A stretch of DNA of 64,000 bases from CADEED01 sp041395625 (GCA_041395625.1 JAWLAE010000001.1:744001-808000), one strand, 5' to 3'; shown: positions 25,708 through 35,117, counted from the stretch's first letter. Translations and numbers: made by a program. Notes: generated from the letters alone by a model not told the origin.

Positions 25708-28017
25708 GTGGCGCAGGACTCAGCATTTCGTAATTTCTCGAGCGCGTTGGAATGCATCGCCACCCCCGCCCGCCCGCCAGCGCCGTCAAGACGCGTTGTC
25801 CGAGCCGGCAGAGCACTGATTCCAATCCTGGTCCTCCTCGTGACCTCGCAGCTAGCGTGCGTCGCAACAGCTTTCGCCCGTGACTGGCTGGTGCCAGTTC
25901 AGGACTCAGTCAGACTGCAAGAGGCTATACGATCAGCGCGGCCGGGTGATTCCATACTGCTTGCCAATGGCGAGTGGCGGGATCTCGACATCAAGCTCGA
26001 GACCAACGGCTCGGCAAGAAAACCCATCACTCTGCGTAGCGAAACGCCGGGTGGTGTGATCATTGCCGGGCGTTCAACATTGCGCACCGCTGGCCGTCAT
26101 TTGATCGTTCGTGATCTGGTGTTCCGGAGCGGCCATCCTCTGGACGGCGCCGTGATCGTCACCCGCATTGGCAACCGATGGACCGAGAACCTTCGCCTGA
26201 CCAAGATCGTAGTCGACGGTTTCAGCAACGCTGACCGGCGCATGGAGGATCACTGGATCGTGATCCATGGTCGCAACATCCGTGTCGATCATTCCCATTT
26301 CGAGGGCAAACAAAACGTCGGCGCAATGTTCGTGGTCGTTCGGGAAAAGCAATGGCCGCTCGATAATCGCGTGCGCATCGATCATAACTACTTTGGCCCC
26401 AGGCCGCTCCTCGGTTCGAATGGTGGCGAGACGATCCGAATCGGAACGAGCGATGAGTCGCTCAGTAGTTCGCTGTCTGTCATAGAGGACAATATCTTCG
26501 AACGTTGCGACGGCGAGGTCGAGATCGTCTCCATCAAGTCCGGCGGCAACATCGTTCGGCGCAATCTCTTTCTCCGCTCGCAGGGTGCGTTGGTACTGCG
26601 TCACGGCAATGGCAATTTGGTCGAGGCCAACGTGTTCCTCGGTGAGGGTTTGCCGAACACTGGTGGTATTCGTGTCATCAATAGGAATCAGACAGTTCGC
26701 GGCAACTACTTGGAGGGGCTGACGGGGAGCGGCTTTTCCAGCGCGTTGACAGTGATGAACGGCGTACCGAATTCGCCCATCAATCGTTACCATCAGGTTC
26801 GCGGTGCCTCGATCAGCAATAACAGCGTCATCGAGTCGTCCGCGGTCATCCTCGGAGCTGGCGCGAGTGCGGAGCGTTCGCTCGCGCCGAGGGATGTGCG
26901 GATGTTCCGGAATCTGGTGTGGTCGAACAGTCCCGCACCCGTCGTGCGCGTCGACGCCAGCACGAGCGGCATCAGCTCACGCGACAATGTAGTCAATGTC
27001 GAGGTACCGGAAGCTGCTGGATTTCGCCGGCAGGAGTTCGCGCTCGACCGCGCTGCCAACGGTTTGCTCTACCCAACCGATCCAGCGTTGGCGGCTATCG
27101 GTGCACCGAGAACACTCGCAAGGATTTCGCGGCCCGCGGTCGGGGTGGACTGGTATCCCGGTCCGAAGGCACAGGCACACGCGCGAGCAACGGGCACAAC
27201 GATTCGTGTCGATTCGGCCGCCGGATTAGCTGCCGCAATCGACCAGGCCACGGACGGTGACATCATCGATCTCGAATCGAGCGAGATCGAGCTTGCGTCA
27301 CCGCTGCTGATCCGACACTCCGTGACCGTTTCCGGCGCTGGCGCTCGACTGACCTTTCGTGGGGAAACGCTGTTCCAAATTCTCGAGGGCGGGAGTCTGC
27401 GGCTGCGGGGTCTGACCATCAGCGGCGCACGGGCTCCGGCACGATCGGGCAATGCCGTGATCCGGACCCAGAGCCGGTCGATGCTAAAGAACTACATAGT
27501 GGACATCACTAACTGCCGATTCTCCGATCTCGCGGTCGGCCCGGCTTTCGACCTGATCGCGACAACGCCGGGCACGTTTGCCGCACAAGTCCGCATCGCC
27601 GATAGCGACATTGCCGACGTTTCCGGCGCGGCGTTTGCGGGCGCGGCCGAACGCGGCAACGTCGGTCTTTATCCCGCCGAAGAACTCATTTTCGACAACG
27701 TTCGGTTTACGCGCGTCGCCACCGTCGTCGACTTGTTGCGAGGTGGCACCGACGAAAGCACTTTCGGACCCCGGTTCAACCTAACTGGCAGCACGCTGGT
27801 GGACAGCGGCGCGGTGCAATTGTCCGGCGTCCAGTTCACGCGCATCTCGAGCAATCGCTTCGTCCGCAGCGCTGGTGTATCGGTAGCGCATAGCGCCGGT
27901 GAACCGAACACCGAGATTTCTGACAATGTATTCGAGGCTACACCTGCCCCCGCCATTGTCGAACTCCTATACCGCGGGCCCGCGCGCGCCGTTATTCGGG
28001 AGAACCGGCTGCAATGA
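25708..28017 (+). CDS. Alginate lyase, polysaccharide lyase family 6 (two beta-helix domains)
   Basis: This 769-residue exported protein has an N-terminal hydrophobic segment ending near ATAFA. Residues about 50-460 form a chondroitinase B-type parallel beta-helix, and about 480-769 form a second beta-helix, as in two-domain PL6 enzymes. Active-site residues match chondroitinase B in spacing: E270 and E272 (calcium), Lys277 in SIKSGG, and Arg298-His299 in LRHGN, 21 residues after the Lys. NGGE with N238 is the further calcium ligand. PL6 enzymes cleave polymannuronate or alternating alginate by beta-elimination in the periplasm or outside. The start is GTG with GGGGAG upstream; a TTG at 25681 is less likely. 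The stop overlaps the next start (ATGA). Confidence 0.9.
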   Translation: MAQDSAFRNFSSALECIATPARPPAPSRRVVRAGRALIPILVLLVTSQLACVATAFARDWLVPVQDSVRLQEAIRSARPGDSILLANGEWRDLDIKLETNGSARKPITLRSETPGGVIIAGRSTLRTAGRHLIVRDLVFRSGHPLDGAVIVTRIGNRWTENLRLTKIVVDGFSNADRRMEDHWIVIHGRNIRVDHSHFEGKQNVGAMFVVVREKQWPLDNRVRIDHNYFGPRPLLGSNGGETIRIGTSDESLSSSLSVIEDNIFERCDGEVEIVSIKSGGNIVRRNLFLRSQGALVLRHGNGNLVEANVFLGEGLPNTGGIRVINRNQTVRGNYLEGLTGSGFSSALTVMNGVPNSPINRYHQVRGASISNNSVIESSAVILGAGASAERSLAPRDVRMFRNLVWSNSPAPVVRVDASTSGISSRDNVVNVEVPEAAGFRRQEFALDRAANGLLYPTDPALAAIGAPRTLARISRPAVGVDWYPGPKAQAHARATGTTIRVDSAAGLAAAIDQATDGDIIDLESSEIELASPLLIRHSVTVSGAGARLTFRGETLFQILEGGSLRLRGLTISGARAPARSGNAVIRTQSRSMLKNYIVDITNCRFSDLAVGPAFDLIATTPGTFAAQVRIADSDIADVSGAAFAGAAERGNVGLYPAEELIFDNVRFTRVATVVDLLRGGTDESTFGPRFNLTGSTLVDSGAVQLSGVQFTRISSNRFVRSAGVSVAHSAGEPNTEISDNVFEATPAPAIVELLYRGPARAVIRENRLQ

Positions 28018-30155
28018 GCAGAATACTTGCCTGCACACTGGCTGCAGCTTGCATCGTCGGCCCCTTCTTTCCGACTGCGAGCTCTGCGGCGTCGGCAGAG
28101 AACTCCGCTGCAACGCTCTTCGACGCGGAGGTGGCTCGGTCACGCGATTTCCTGGCGGAAATGATGCGTGGCGGAATCGACGTGCCTGTGCCCAAGGACG
28201 TTGGCGGGGGCGCAACTCACGAGCAACACAAACAGAATTACCGCGCCATTTATGAAGCCGGACAGCTCTACCGGTTGTTCGGTGACCGCCGCTATCTCGA
28301 CTTTTCCAGATCCATGCTCGTCGCGTATGCGGAACTCTATCCGACCCTGGGACCGCATCCTGCCCGCGCAAATGAGCATAGTGGTCGGCTGTTCTGGCAG
28401 GTTCTGAACGATGCGGTCTGGCTGGTGAATGCCATCCAGGGCTACGAATTGATTCGTGGCGACCTGACCGAACCGGATCGCGAGAAGATCGATCGTCTGT
28501 TTCGACAGGTAGCGGATTTTCTCTCGATCGAGAGCGTCGACACCTTCGATCGAATCCACAATCATGCAACCTGGGCAACGGCCGGAGTTGGCATGACCGG
28601 CTATGTGCTGGGCGACCGCAGCCTGGTCGAGCGAGCGCTGCAGGGATCGCGCCGAGACGGGTCGGCCGGATTCCTACGTCAGATCGACGAACTGCTCTCA
28701 CCCGACGGCTACTATGCCGAGGGACCTTACTACCAGCGCTATGCACTTTGGCCCTTCATGGTATTCGCCAATGCCATCGAAAAACATGACCCGCAGGTCG
28801 AGATCTTCAAGCGTCGGGGTGGCGTTCTCCTCCAGGCGGTGCGCACTGCGATCGACCTGACTTACAACAGCCACTTCTTGCCGTTCAACGATGCGCTGAA
28901 GGAGAAAGGCCTGGATACCGAAGAACTCTATCAGGGCGTTGCCATTGCATATGCCTATTCGCGCGACCCCGAGCTGCTGTGGATCGCAGCGAAGCAGGGG
29001 CGGGTCGCTCTGTCAGCCGAAGGCCAGCTGGTCGCGACGGACCTGGCGGCCGACAAGGCCCGCCGCTTTCACTTCAGGTCGCGGCTGCTGCGGGATGGCG
29101 CGGACGGTCTGTCTGGCGCGGTGGCATTGTTGCGTAGCGGCGATTACGACAACGGTCAGCTGCTGGTTGCCAAGAATGGCTCCCAGGGCATGGGGCATGG
29201 CCATTTCGATCGCCTCAACTGGCTGTACTACGATGATGGTCAGGAAGTCATCACCGACTACGGCGCGGCCCGCTTCCTCAACATTGCAGCCAAAGACGGC
29301 GGCCGCTACCTGCCTGAAAACGATAGCTGGGCGAAGCAGTCTATCGCGCATAACGTCCTGGTCGTCGATGGTCGCAGTCATTTCGACAGCGATCTAACAA
29401 GCTCCGAAGCGCATCCCGCCGAACAACTGTATTTCGCACAATCTGATTCACTGTCGGTCTCGATTGGCCGCTCCAGCGACGCCTATCCCGACGTTACGAT
29501 GACCCGCGCGCTGGTACTGGTTGCGATTCCGGGGTTGGAAAAGCACGTGGTTGTCGATTTGTTGCGGGCCGAATCGGCGCATACGCATCGCTACGATCTG
29601 CCTCTGCACTTCAAGGGCCAGCTTCTACAGCTGGGCCCCGCGTTCGAAACGTACACCACTAACCGCCCGGTGTTGGGCGAGGGGTTTGGCTATCAGCATG
29701 TCTGGGTTGACGCGACGGCGCGGCAGCAGGACCAGCCCTTCGTGACTTGGCAGACTGGCAACCGATTCCACAGCTGGCATTGGGTGCCTGTTAGCGGCGG
29801 TACGATCTTGCTGAGCGAAAGCGGCGCCAACGATCCGCGATTCAATCTGCGCCGCGAGCCGCTGCTGATCCAGCGGACCGAAGACGCAAGCAACGTGTTG
29901 TTCGCAGGCGTGCTCGAGGGCCACGGCTTGTACGACCCTGCCAGCGAACGCGTAACCGGGAGCAGCAGCCAAATCGCCACGCTCTTAGCCGGAACAGTTG
30001 GCGAAGCGGATGTGATGATCGTGACGACCAAGACCGGATCGAGGGTCGCCATCGCTGTTGCACACAGCATGAGTTCATCGCTGTTACATCGAGTCCGCTT
30101 TGACGGCGAAACTCTGAGTTGGACCGGGCCAGTTGCCAGGATCATTCTGCGATGA
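28014..30155 (+). CDS. Oligoalginate lyase, polysaccharide lyase family 17
   Basis: This 713-residue protein has a signal peptide cleaved near SSAAS, an alpha/alpha toroid domain (about 40-370) and a heparinase II/III-like beta-sandwich (about 375-700). Residues N183-H184 in IHNHATW, Tyr240 in DGYYAEGPYY and His395 in GHGHFD correspond to Asn201-His202, Tyr258 and His413 of Saccharophagus Alg17C with a constant offset of 18. Such enzymes release unsaturated monouronate from oligoalginates by exolytic beta-elimination. Its ATG overlaps the PL6 stop by four bases, and its own stop overlaps the kdgF start the same way, so the three are translationally coupled. Confidence 0.92.
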   Translation: MSRILACTLAAACIVGPFFPTASSAASAENSAATLFDAEVARSRDFLAEMMRGGIDVPVPKDVGGGATHEQHKQNYRAIYEAGQLYRLFGDRRYLDFSRSMLVAYAELYPTLGPHPARANEHSGRLFWQVLNDAVWLVNAIQGYELIRGDLTEPDREKIDRLFRQVADFLSIESVDTFDRIHNHATWATAGVGMTGYVLGDRSLVERALQGSRRDGSAGFLRQIDELLSPDGYYAEGPYYQRYALWPFMVFANAIEKHDPQVEIFKRRGGVLLQAVRTAIDLTYNSHFLPFNDALKEKGLDTEELYQGVAIAYAYSRDPELLWIAAKQGRVALSAEGQLVATDLAADKARRFHFRSRLLRDGADGLSGAVALLRSGDYDNGQLLVAKNGSQGMGHGHFDRLNWLYYDDGQEVITDYGAARFLNIAAKDGGRYLPENDSWAKQSIAHNVLVVDGRSHFDSDLTSSEAHPAEQLYFAQSDSLSVSIGRSSDAYPDVTMTRALVLVAIPGLEKHVVVDLLRAESAHTHRYDLPLHFKGQLLQLGPAFETYTTNRPVLGEGFGYQHVWVDATARQQDQPFVTWQTGNRFHSWHWVPVSGGTILLSESGANDPRFNLRREPLLIQRTEDASNVLFAGVLEGHGLYDPASERVTGSSSQIATLLAGTVGEADVMIVTTKTGSRVAIAVAHSMSSSLLHRVRFDGETLSWTGPVARIILR

Positions 30156-30526
30156 GCAAACGCGACAGGTCGATGCAAAGAGCGACTCACAGTGACATTT
30201 TTATCGTGGGGAGCAGCCTTGAACCCACGCTCGTAAACAAGGGCGTCCGTCGCCAGATATTGGGCTACAACGCGGACATCATGACGTGCAGGGTGTGGTT
30301 CGAGGAGCGCGCCTGCGGTGCCGCTCACACGCATCCGCACAGCCAGGTCACCTTCGTTGAGAAGGGCCGGTTCCGGTTTCGCGTCGGCGACGAATCACGA
30401 CAGCTTGGCCCGGGGGACTGCGTATTCATTCCGCCAGGTGTGATTCACGGCGCCGAGTGTCTCGAAGCTGGGATTCTGCTCGATAACTTCAGCCCGATGC
30501 GCACTGATTTTCTGGAGCATGTTTAG
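30152..30526 (+). CDS. kdgF: KdgF, unsaturated uronate-linearising cupin
   Basis: This 124-residue single-domain cupin has metal ligands H59, H61, Q65 and H99 in HTHPHSQ and VIHG, and the family's catalytic Asp/Arg pair D111 and R117 in LLDNFSPMR. KdgF turns 4,5-unsaturated monouronate from pectin or alginate into the linear ketouronate (DEH for alginate), otherwise a slow spontaneous step. No signal peptide, so cytosolic. The ATG at 30152 overlaps the PL17 stop; an internal ATG at 30173 is an alternative. Two bases separate it from the MFS gene. Confidence 0.9.
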   Translation: MSKRDRSMQRATHSDIFIVGSSLEPTLVNKGVRRQILGYNADIMTCRVWFEERACGAAHTHPHSQVTFVEKGRFRFRVGDESRQLGPGDCVFIPPGVIHGAECLEAGILLDNFSPMRTDFLEHV

Positions 30527-30528
30527 CT

Positions 30529-31803
30529 ATGAAGAACGGATGGCTGCGGTGGGTGATCGTGTCGCTGGTCGCGCTGGCAACGGTGATCAACTATATCGAT
30601 CGCGGGGCGTTGGGTTTTCTATGGCCTGAGATTTCAAAAGATCTCGGCCTGTCGAAGACAGATTACGCCATCATCCTCAACGTTTTCACCTTTGCTTATG
30701 CGTTTGGACAATCGATCTTCGGGAAGATCTTCGACTGGATCGGCACGCGGCTCGGATTCATTCTTTCGATCGTCGTCTGGTCGGCGGCAACGATGTTGCA
30801 TGCTGTCGCGGCCGGGCTCGCCAGTTTCACATTGTTCCGCGCGCTCCTCGGCCTTGCAGAGGCAGGCAACTGGCCGGGTGCTACCAAGGCCAATGCCGAA
30901 TGGTTCCCGATCAACGAGCGTGCGCTGGCGCAAGGCATCTTCAACTCCGGCGCAGCGCTTGGTGGAATCGTCTCAGCGCCATTCGTTGCCTATCTGTTCG
31001 TTCTCCTCGGCAGTTGGCAAGCAACTTTCATCATGGTCGGCGCGATCGGTTTCTTGTGGCTCGTGCCCTGGCTCGTCGTCTACAAGGCTGGGCCGGATGC
31101 GCATCCGTGGATTTCCGCTGCGGAGCGCGAATATATTCTCACCGGCCAGCGCAGCGCCGAGTCCAAAGAGAAGGCGAGCTACGCGCCGGGCGCGGGCGAG
31201 ATTCTCAAGCGCCCCGAGAGCTGGGGCGTCATTCTGGCGTCGATGTTCATCGACCCGATATGGTGGCTGTTCGTCGGCTGGCTACCACTTTATCTCGCGG
31301 AAACCTACGGATTCGGCGTCACCGACATCGGACTCTACGCGTGGGTGCCCTATGTCGGCGCGATGTTCGGCGCCTGGTTCGGTGGCTTGCTGGCGCAGAA
31401 CCGTATCAGGGCAGGCTGGACCGTCAACAGAACACGCAAGTTCGTCATCACGCTCGGCGGCGCCATCATGCTCGTCTCGCTGCTGCTGACCATCGAGGCA
31501 GCGACGCCAACTATTGCCGTGCTGCTGATGGCTTTGATTCTTTTTGGCTTTCAGACCGCGATTGGCAATATCCAAACCCTGCCAAGTGATTATTTTGCCG
31601 GGAGTTCGGTCGGCACACTCGCAGGATTCGCGGGTACAGCGGCAAAGCTGGCAGTGGTCGCGCTGAACTTCCTGGTTCCGGTTATCACAGTGAAGAGCTA
31701 TGCGCCCGCGTTTGCCGTGGGCGCCACCTTGGCCATCCTCACCGTGTTGTCGATATGGCTGCTATGCCGGGACATCAAACCGCTGCAGCCGAGAACCACT
31801 TAG
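30529..31803 (+). CDS. MFS hexuronate-type transporter (ACS family)
   Basis: This 424-residue inner-membrane protein has 12 predicted helices. NYIDRGALGFLWPEI in helix 1 and RALLGLAEAGNWPGATKANAEWFP in helices 4-5 are typical of the anion:cation symporter family (ExuT, GudP). In alginate loci such carriers import the unsaturated monouronate or DEH. The gene is in the operon between kdgF and the SDR reductase, which supports uronate uptake. Substrate inferred from context. Confidence 0.88.
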   Translation: MKNGWLRWVIVSLVALATVINYIDRGALGFLWPEISKDLGLSKTDYAIILNVFTFAYAFGQSIFGKIFDWIGTRLGFILSIVVWSAATMLHAVAAGLASFTLFRALLGLAEAGNWPGATKANAEWFPINERALAQGIFNSGAALGGIVSAPFVAYLFVLLGSWQATFIMVGAIGFLWLVPWLVVYKAGPDAHPWISAAEREYILTGQRSAESKEKASYAPGAGEILKRPESWGVILASMFIDPIWWLFVGWLPLYLAETYGFGVTDIGLYAWVPYVGAMFGAWFGGLLAQNRIRAGWTVNRTRKFVITLGGAIMLVSLLLTIEAATPTIAVLLMALILFGFQTAIGNIQTLPSDYFAGSSVGTLAGFAGTAAKLAVVALNFLVPVITVKSYAPAFAVGATLAILTVLSIWLLCRDIKPLQPRTT

Positions 31804-31835
31804 CATCCCCAGTTGATCGAATAGCAGGAAATGAC

Positions 31836-32591
31836 ATGAGTAATTTGACAGGCAAGACAGCAATTGTTACCGGCGGAAGCCGCGATATCGGGCGAGCGAT
31901 ATGCGAGGAGCTCGCGCTGGCCGGGGCACGCGTGGTCGTCAATTATCGAGGCGATGAGACCAAAGCGCACGCTGTGGTTGCCGCGATCACCGCAGCCGGC
32001 GGTGTGGCGATCCCTGTGCAGGCCGACGTTGCGCAGCCCGAGGGTTGTGAGCGTCTGGTTCAGGAAACCTTGGCAAGATTTGGCGCGAAGATTCACATCT
32101 TGGTCAATGTTGCAGGCGGCTTGGTTGCCCGCAAACAACTCGGCGACATGGACATCGACTTTTTCGACCAGGTAATGCGTCTCAACGCTGGATCCACATT
32201 CTTGATGACCAAGGCGGCCGTCCCGCACATGAATGAAGGCGCGAGTATCGTCAATTTTGCCTCGCAGGCCGGTCGCGATGGCGGCGGCCCTGGTGCTGCA
32301 GCTTACGCAGCCTCGAAAGGCGCCGTGATGACCTTCACGCGTTCCATGGCGAAAGAGCTTGGACCCAAAGGCATCCGCGTCAACGCACTGTGTCCCGGAA
32401 TGATCGCCACGACTTTTCATGACGTCTTTACGAAAGACGAGGTTCGCGCAGCCGTTGCCGCCGGCACACCGCTGCGGCGGCAGGGCAATTCGGCGGAAGT
32501 GGCGCGGACCGTTCGAGCGCTGGTCAGCGACGACATGAGCTTCGTGACCGGCGCGAACATCGACGTCAACGGTGGGACATTCTTTTCGTGA
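31836..32591 (+). CDS. SDR family reductase, probable DEH reductase
   Basis: This 251-residue classical SDR has TGGSRDIGRAI for cofactor binding, NVAGG, Ser in NFASQAG and the YAASK catalytic pair, and ends in DVNGGTFFS. The ATG at 31836 follows AGCAGGAA; longer frames into the MFS gene are not needed. In alginate catabolism 4-deoxy-L-erythro-5-hexoseulose uronate (DEH) is reduced with NAD(P)H to 2-keto-3-deoxygluconate by an SDR. The position between a uronate carrier and KDG kinase makes this the likely role. Cofactor preference not determined. Confidence 0.82.
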   Translation: MSNLTGKTAIVTGGSRDIGRAICEELALAGARVVVNYRGDETKAHAVVAAITAAGGVAIPVQADVAQPEGCERLVQETLARFGAKIHILVNVAGGLVARKQLGDMDIDFFDQVMRLNAGSTFLMTKAAVPHMNEGASIVNFASQAGRDGGGPGAAAYAASKGAVMTFTRSMAKELGPKGIRVNALCPGMIATTFHDVFTKDEVRAAVAAGTPLRRQGNSAEVARTVRALVSDDMSFVTGANIDVNGGTFFS

Positions 32592-32618
32592 TGGGCACAC
32601 CCCTGAGATAGCGCGGCA

Positions 32619-33536
32619 ATGAAGATCGCGATCATCGGCGAGGCCATGTTCGAGTTTCGCGGCCAGGGCGCACCGTCCACCGGCCTGCAGTATGGGGGTG
32701 ACACTCTCAATACGGCGATTCATATGGCCCGATCCGGCTGCGACGTCGCCTATGTCACAGCGGTCGGTAAAGACAAGTTGAGCGATGCGCTGGTCGATGC
32801 CTGGAACTCGGAAGGCCTCGACACGAGTCATGTCCTGCGACATCCGGATCGGTACCCGGGTATTTATGCGATCCATGTCGATCGAACCGGCGAGCGCAGC
32901 TTTCTCTACTGGCGTGATCAGAGTGCCGCGCGCAGTATGTTCGACCTGCCGGACATGGCGGCCGCGTGTTCCGTCGTCGCCTCTGCGAGTCTGCTGTACT
33001 TCAGTCACATTTCGCTCGCCATCCTGCCGCCCGCGGGGCGCGAGCGATTGATTGCGCTCGCTGAGACAGTCAGATCGCGCGGCGGGCTGGTCGCCTATGA
33101 CAGCAATTTTCGCGCCCGATTGTGGGAATCGAGCGCAGCGGCGCGTAGCTGGTCGGATCGCGCAGTCGCGACATCAACGATTGGCTTGCCGACGGCAGAT
33201 GACGAGCGCGCGATGCATGGCACTTCAGAAAGCGATGTCGAAGTCGCAGCGAGGTGGCTTGCGTTGGGGTGCGCCGAAGTTGCCGTCAAGTGCGGTCCCA
33301 CCGGCTGTGTTCTCGCGAGTGCCCATCATTCACCGGTGAGGCGCGCATGCAAGCCGATCGACATGGTCGATTCCAGTGGGGCTGGTGACGCATTCAACGC
33401 CGGTTATCTGGCGGCCAGGACGCAGGGGGAATCCTTCGAGACGGCCGCAAAGCGCGGCCACGATCTGGCGCTATGGGTGATTTCGCGGCGCGGCGCCTTG
33501 CCGCTGCGCGACGATGAGGCTCCCTACCCAACCTAG
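32619..33536 (+). CDS. kdgK: 2-keto-3-deoxygluconate kinase (PfkB family)
   Basis: This 305-residue ribokinase-fold enzyme opens with IIGEAMFEF and has GGDTLNTAIHMAR near the N-terminus. The C-terminal PfkB signature DSSGAGDAFNAGYL contains the catalytic base D257. Sequence and length fit KdgK, which phosphorylates KDG to KDPG with ATP. It lies 27 bases after the SDR gene in the same operon and supplies the substrate for the aldolase gene at 34476. Confidence 0.9.
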   Translation: MKIAIIGEAMFEFRGQGAPSTGLQYGGDTLNTAIHMARSGCDVAYVTAVGKDKLSDALVDAWNSEGLDTSHVLRHPDRYPGIYAIHVDRTGERSFLYWRDQSAARSMFDLPDMAAACSVVASASLLYFSHISLAILPPAGRERLIALAETVRSRGGLVAYDSNFRARLWESSAAARSWSDRAVATSTIGLPTADDERAMHGTSESDVEVAARWLALGCAEVAVKCGPTGCVLASAHHSPVRRACKPIDMVDSSGAGDAFNAGYLAARTQGESFETAAKRGHDLALWVISRRGALPLRDDEAPYPT

Positions 33537-33580
33537 CCGGCGTTTCGCGACAATTGCGCCGCACGAAGATTCATGCCAAT

Positions 33581-33610
33581 AATGTATACCAATCCAGCTA
33601 ACCAGGTTAG
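33581..33610. promoter_or_regulatory. Candidate autoregulatory operators before the GntR regulator gene
   Basis: Two dyad-like elements lie directly before the start at 33618. One is AATGTATACCAAT at 33581-33593, whose complement ATTGGTATACATT resembles the TTGGTATACCAA type of UxuR/ExuR-like GntR proteins. The other is CTAACCAGGTTAG at 33598-33610, 6-bp perfect arms around one base. Their position between the kdgK stop and the regulator start suggests autoregulation. Binding is inferred. Confidence 0.45.
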
Positions 33611-33617
33611 ACGCTAA

Positions 33618-34385
33618 ATGGCTTACAGCAAGACTGGCAATCGCAGAGTGCGCCTCTACCAGAAGGTGGTCGAGGAAATATTGCGGTCGATCCGAGCGGG
33701 CGATTTCCGCCCTGGTAGCCGTCTGCCCAGCGAGCGCGAACTCGCCGACATGCATCAGGTTAGCCGAGTGACGATCCGCGAAGCTGCCATCGCGTTGGAG
33801 GCGATGGGGGTGATCGAAATTCGGGTAGGTTCGGGGGCTTTCGTGCGCCCGCTGTCGAGCGCCAGCGAACTGGCCTTGCCTGATGTAACGGCGTTTGATC
33901 TGACCATTGCTCGTTCGATCGTCGAAGCTGAGTCAGCTGCACTGGCTTCGAGCAATATCTCGGATGCGCAACTGAAAAGGCTGGCGGAAATTGTCAATGC
34001 AATGTCAGTCTCGAATGGCAACGGGCACGAAGCCGGGGACGACCTGGACCGGGAATTCCATATGACCATCGCAGCCGCGTCCAACAATCCGGCGCTCGAG
34101 CACTGCGTCAAAGAACTCTGGCGGATTCGCAACCACGTGCCCCAGGTTACCAAGCTCTACCAACGGGTTTGCGCACTCAGCGTGGATGAACGTGAGAAGG
34201 AGCACCAGCGCATATTCGAAGCCTTGGCTGCTCGCGATCCATCGCGCGCACGTGCGGCCATGCGCGAACACTTCCATCGATTGTTTGAGACGATGGTGAC
34301 TGCGCAGGAAGCTGCGGCCATGAATGAACTACGAAAATCGATCGGCGACGTTCGCGCAAAATTTCTCAAGGCAACTAGCACTTGA
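33618..34385 (+). CDS. GntR-family regulator, FadR subgroup (FCD domain)
   Basis: This 255-residue protein has an N-terminal winged helix (about 5-75) with FRPGSRLPSERELADMHQVSR and the recognition helix VSRVTIREAAIALEAMGVIEIR. A helical FCD ligand domain (about 95-240) has DREFHMTIAAASNN and an HxxxxxA-type C-terminal metal-binding pattern (REHFHRLF). FadR-subgroup regulators of uronate loci usually repress until KDG or a related keto acid binds. Placement inside the operon between kdgK and eda, with dyads at its own start, supports local control of the island. Confidence 0.88.
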   Translation: MAYSKTGNRRVRLYQKVVEEILRSIRAGDFRPGSRLPSERELADMHQVSRVTIREAAIALEAMGVIEIRVGSGAFVRPLSSASELALPDVTAFDLTIARSIVEAESAALASSNISDAQLKRLAEIVNAMSVSNGNGHEAGDDLDREFHMTIAAASNNPALEHCVKELWRIRNHVPQVTKLYQRVCALSVDEREKEHQRIFEALAARDPSRARAAMREHFHRLFETMVTAQEAAAMNELRKSIGDVRAKFLKATST

Positions 34386-34475
34386 GACTGTGGGTCGCGT
34401 CCAAGCGCCTGGTCTAGGTAGACTCATCCGCAAGAAATCTTGAATCAGCAATAACAACTCCGAAGTGCTATCACC

Positions 34476-35117
34476 GTGACCAGAATTGCCGCGCTCATGC
34501 GAACCTCGCCGGTCATACCGGTGCTGGTGATCGATGACGCAACGACAGCGCTGCCGATTGCGAGGGCGTTGGTCGCCGGCGGCCTGAAAGTTCTCGAAGT
34601 GACTTTGCGCACCAAGGCTGCCCTCGATGTAATTCGGGAGATGAAGCGTGTCGACGATTCGGTCGTGGGCGCCGGAACAGTGTTGAACGAGGCTGACCTG
34701 CACGCTGCGCTCGACGCGGGCGCAGAGTTCGTCGTGTCGCCAGGCCTGACCGAAACTCTTGGCCGGGCCGCGATCAAGAGCGGTATCCCTTTCCTGCCGG
34801 GAATTGCGAATGCCGGCGACATCATGCGCGGACTGGATATGGGGCTGAGTCATTTCAAGTTTTTTCCTGCGGAAGCCGCTGGCGGAATCGCTGCGCTGCG
34901 GGCAATTGCGGCTCCCTTCGGCATGGCGAAATTCTGTCCCACTGGCGGTATTACGCTCGCTACTGCCGCGGACTGGCTGGCTCTGGAGTCCGTACTCTGC
35001 GTTGGCGGCAGCTGGATCGTCGGCAAGGGCGCGCCTGATTACGCGGCTATCACTGCGGCTGCCCGAGCGTGCACAGCCTTGAGGCGCCAGGCGCAGGTGC
35101 CTCGCGCCGAACCCTGA
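34476..35117 (+). CDS. eda: KDPG aldolase
   Basis: This 213-residue class I aldolase has E41 in LEVTLRT (proton transfer) and K128 in HFKFFPAE (Schiff-base lysine), with GAGTV and PTGGI phosphate-binding segments. It splits 2-keto-3-deoxy-6-phosphogluconate into pyruvate and glyceraldehyde 3-phosphate and ends the alginate route. The start is a GTG with only a weak ribosome site; an ATG seven codons later is possible. It is 90 bases after the regulator gene. It could also serve the Entner-Doudoroff pathway for hexoses. Confidence 0.92.
   Translation: MTRIAALMRTSPVIPVLVIDDATTALPIARALVAGGLKVLEVTLRTKAALDVIREMKRVDDSVVGAGTVLNEADLHAALDAGAEFVVSPGLTETLGRAAIKSGIPFLPGIANAGDIMRGLDMGLSHFKFFPAEAAGGIAALRAIAAPFGMAKFCPTGGITLATAADWLALESVLCVGGSWIVGKGAPDYAAITAAARACTALRRQAQVPRAEP

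Noticed and set aside
25287..25763. Possible minus-strand gene in the alginate control region
   Set aside because: No recognisable domain or ribosome site, and it overlaps both the promoter elements and the PL6 start.
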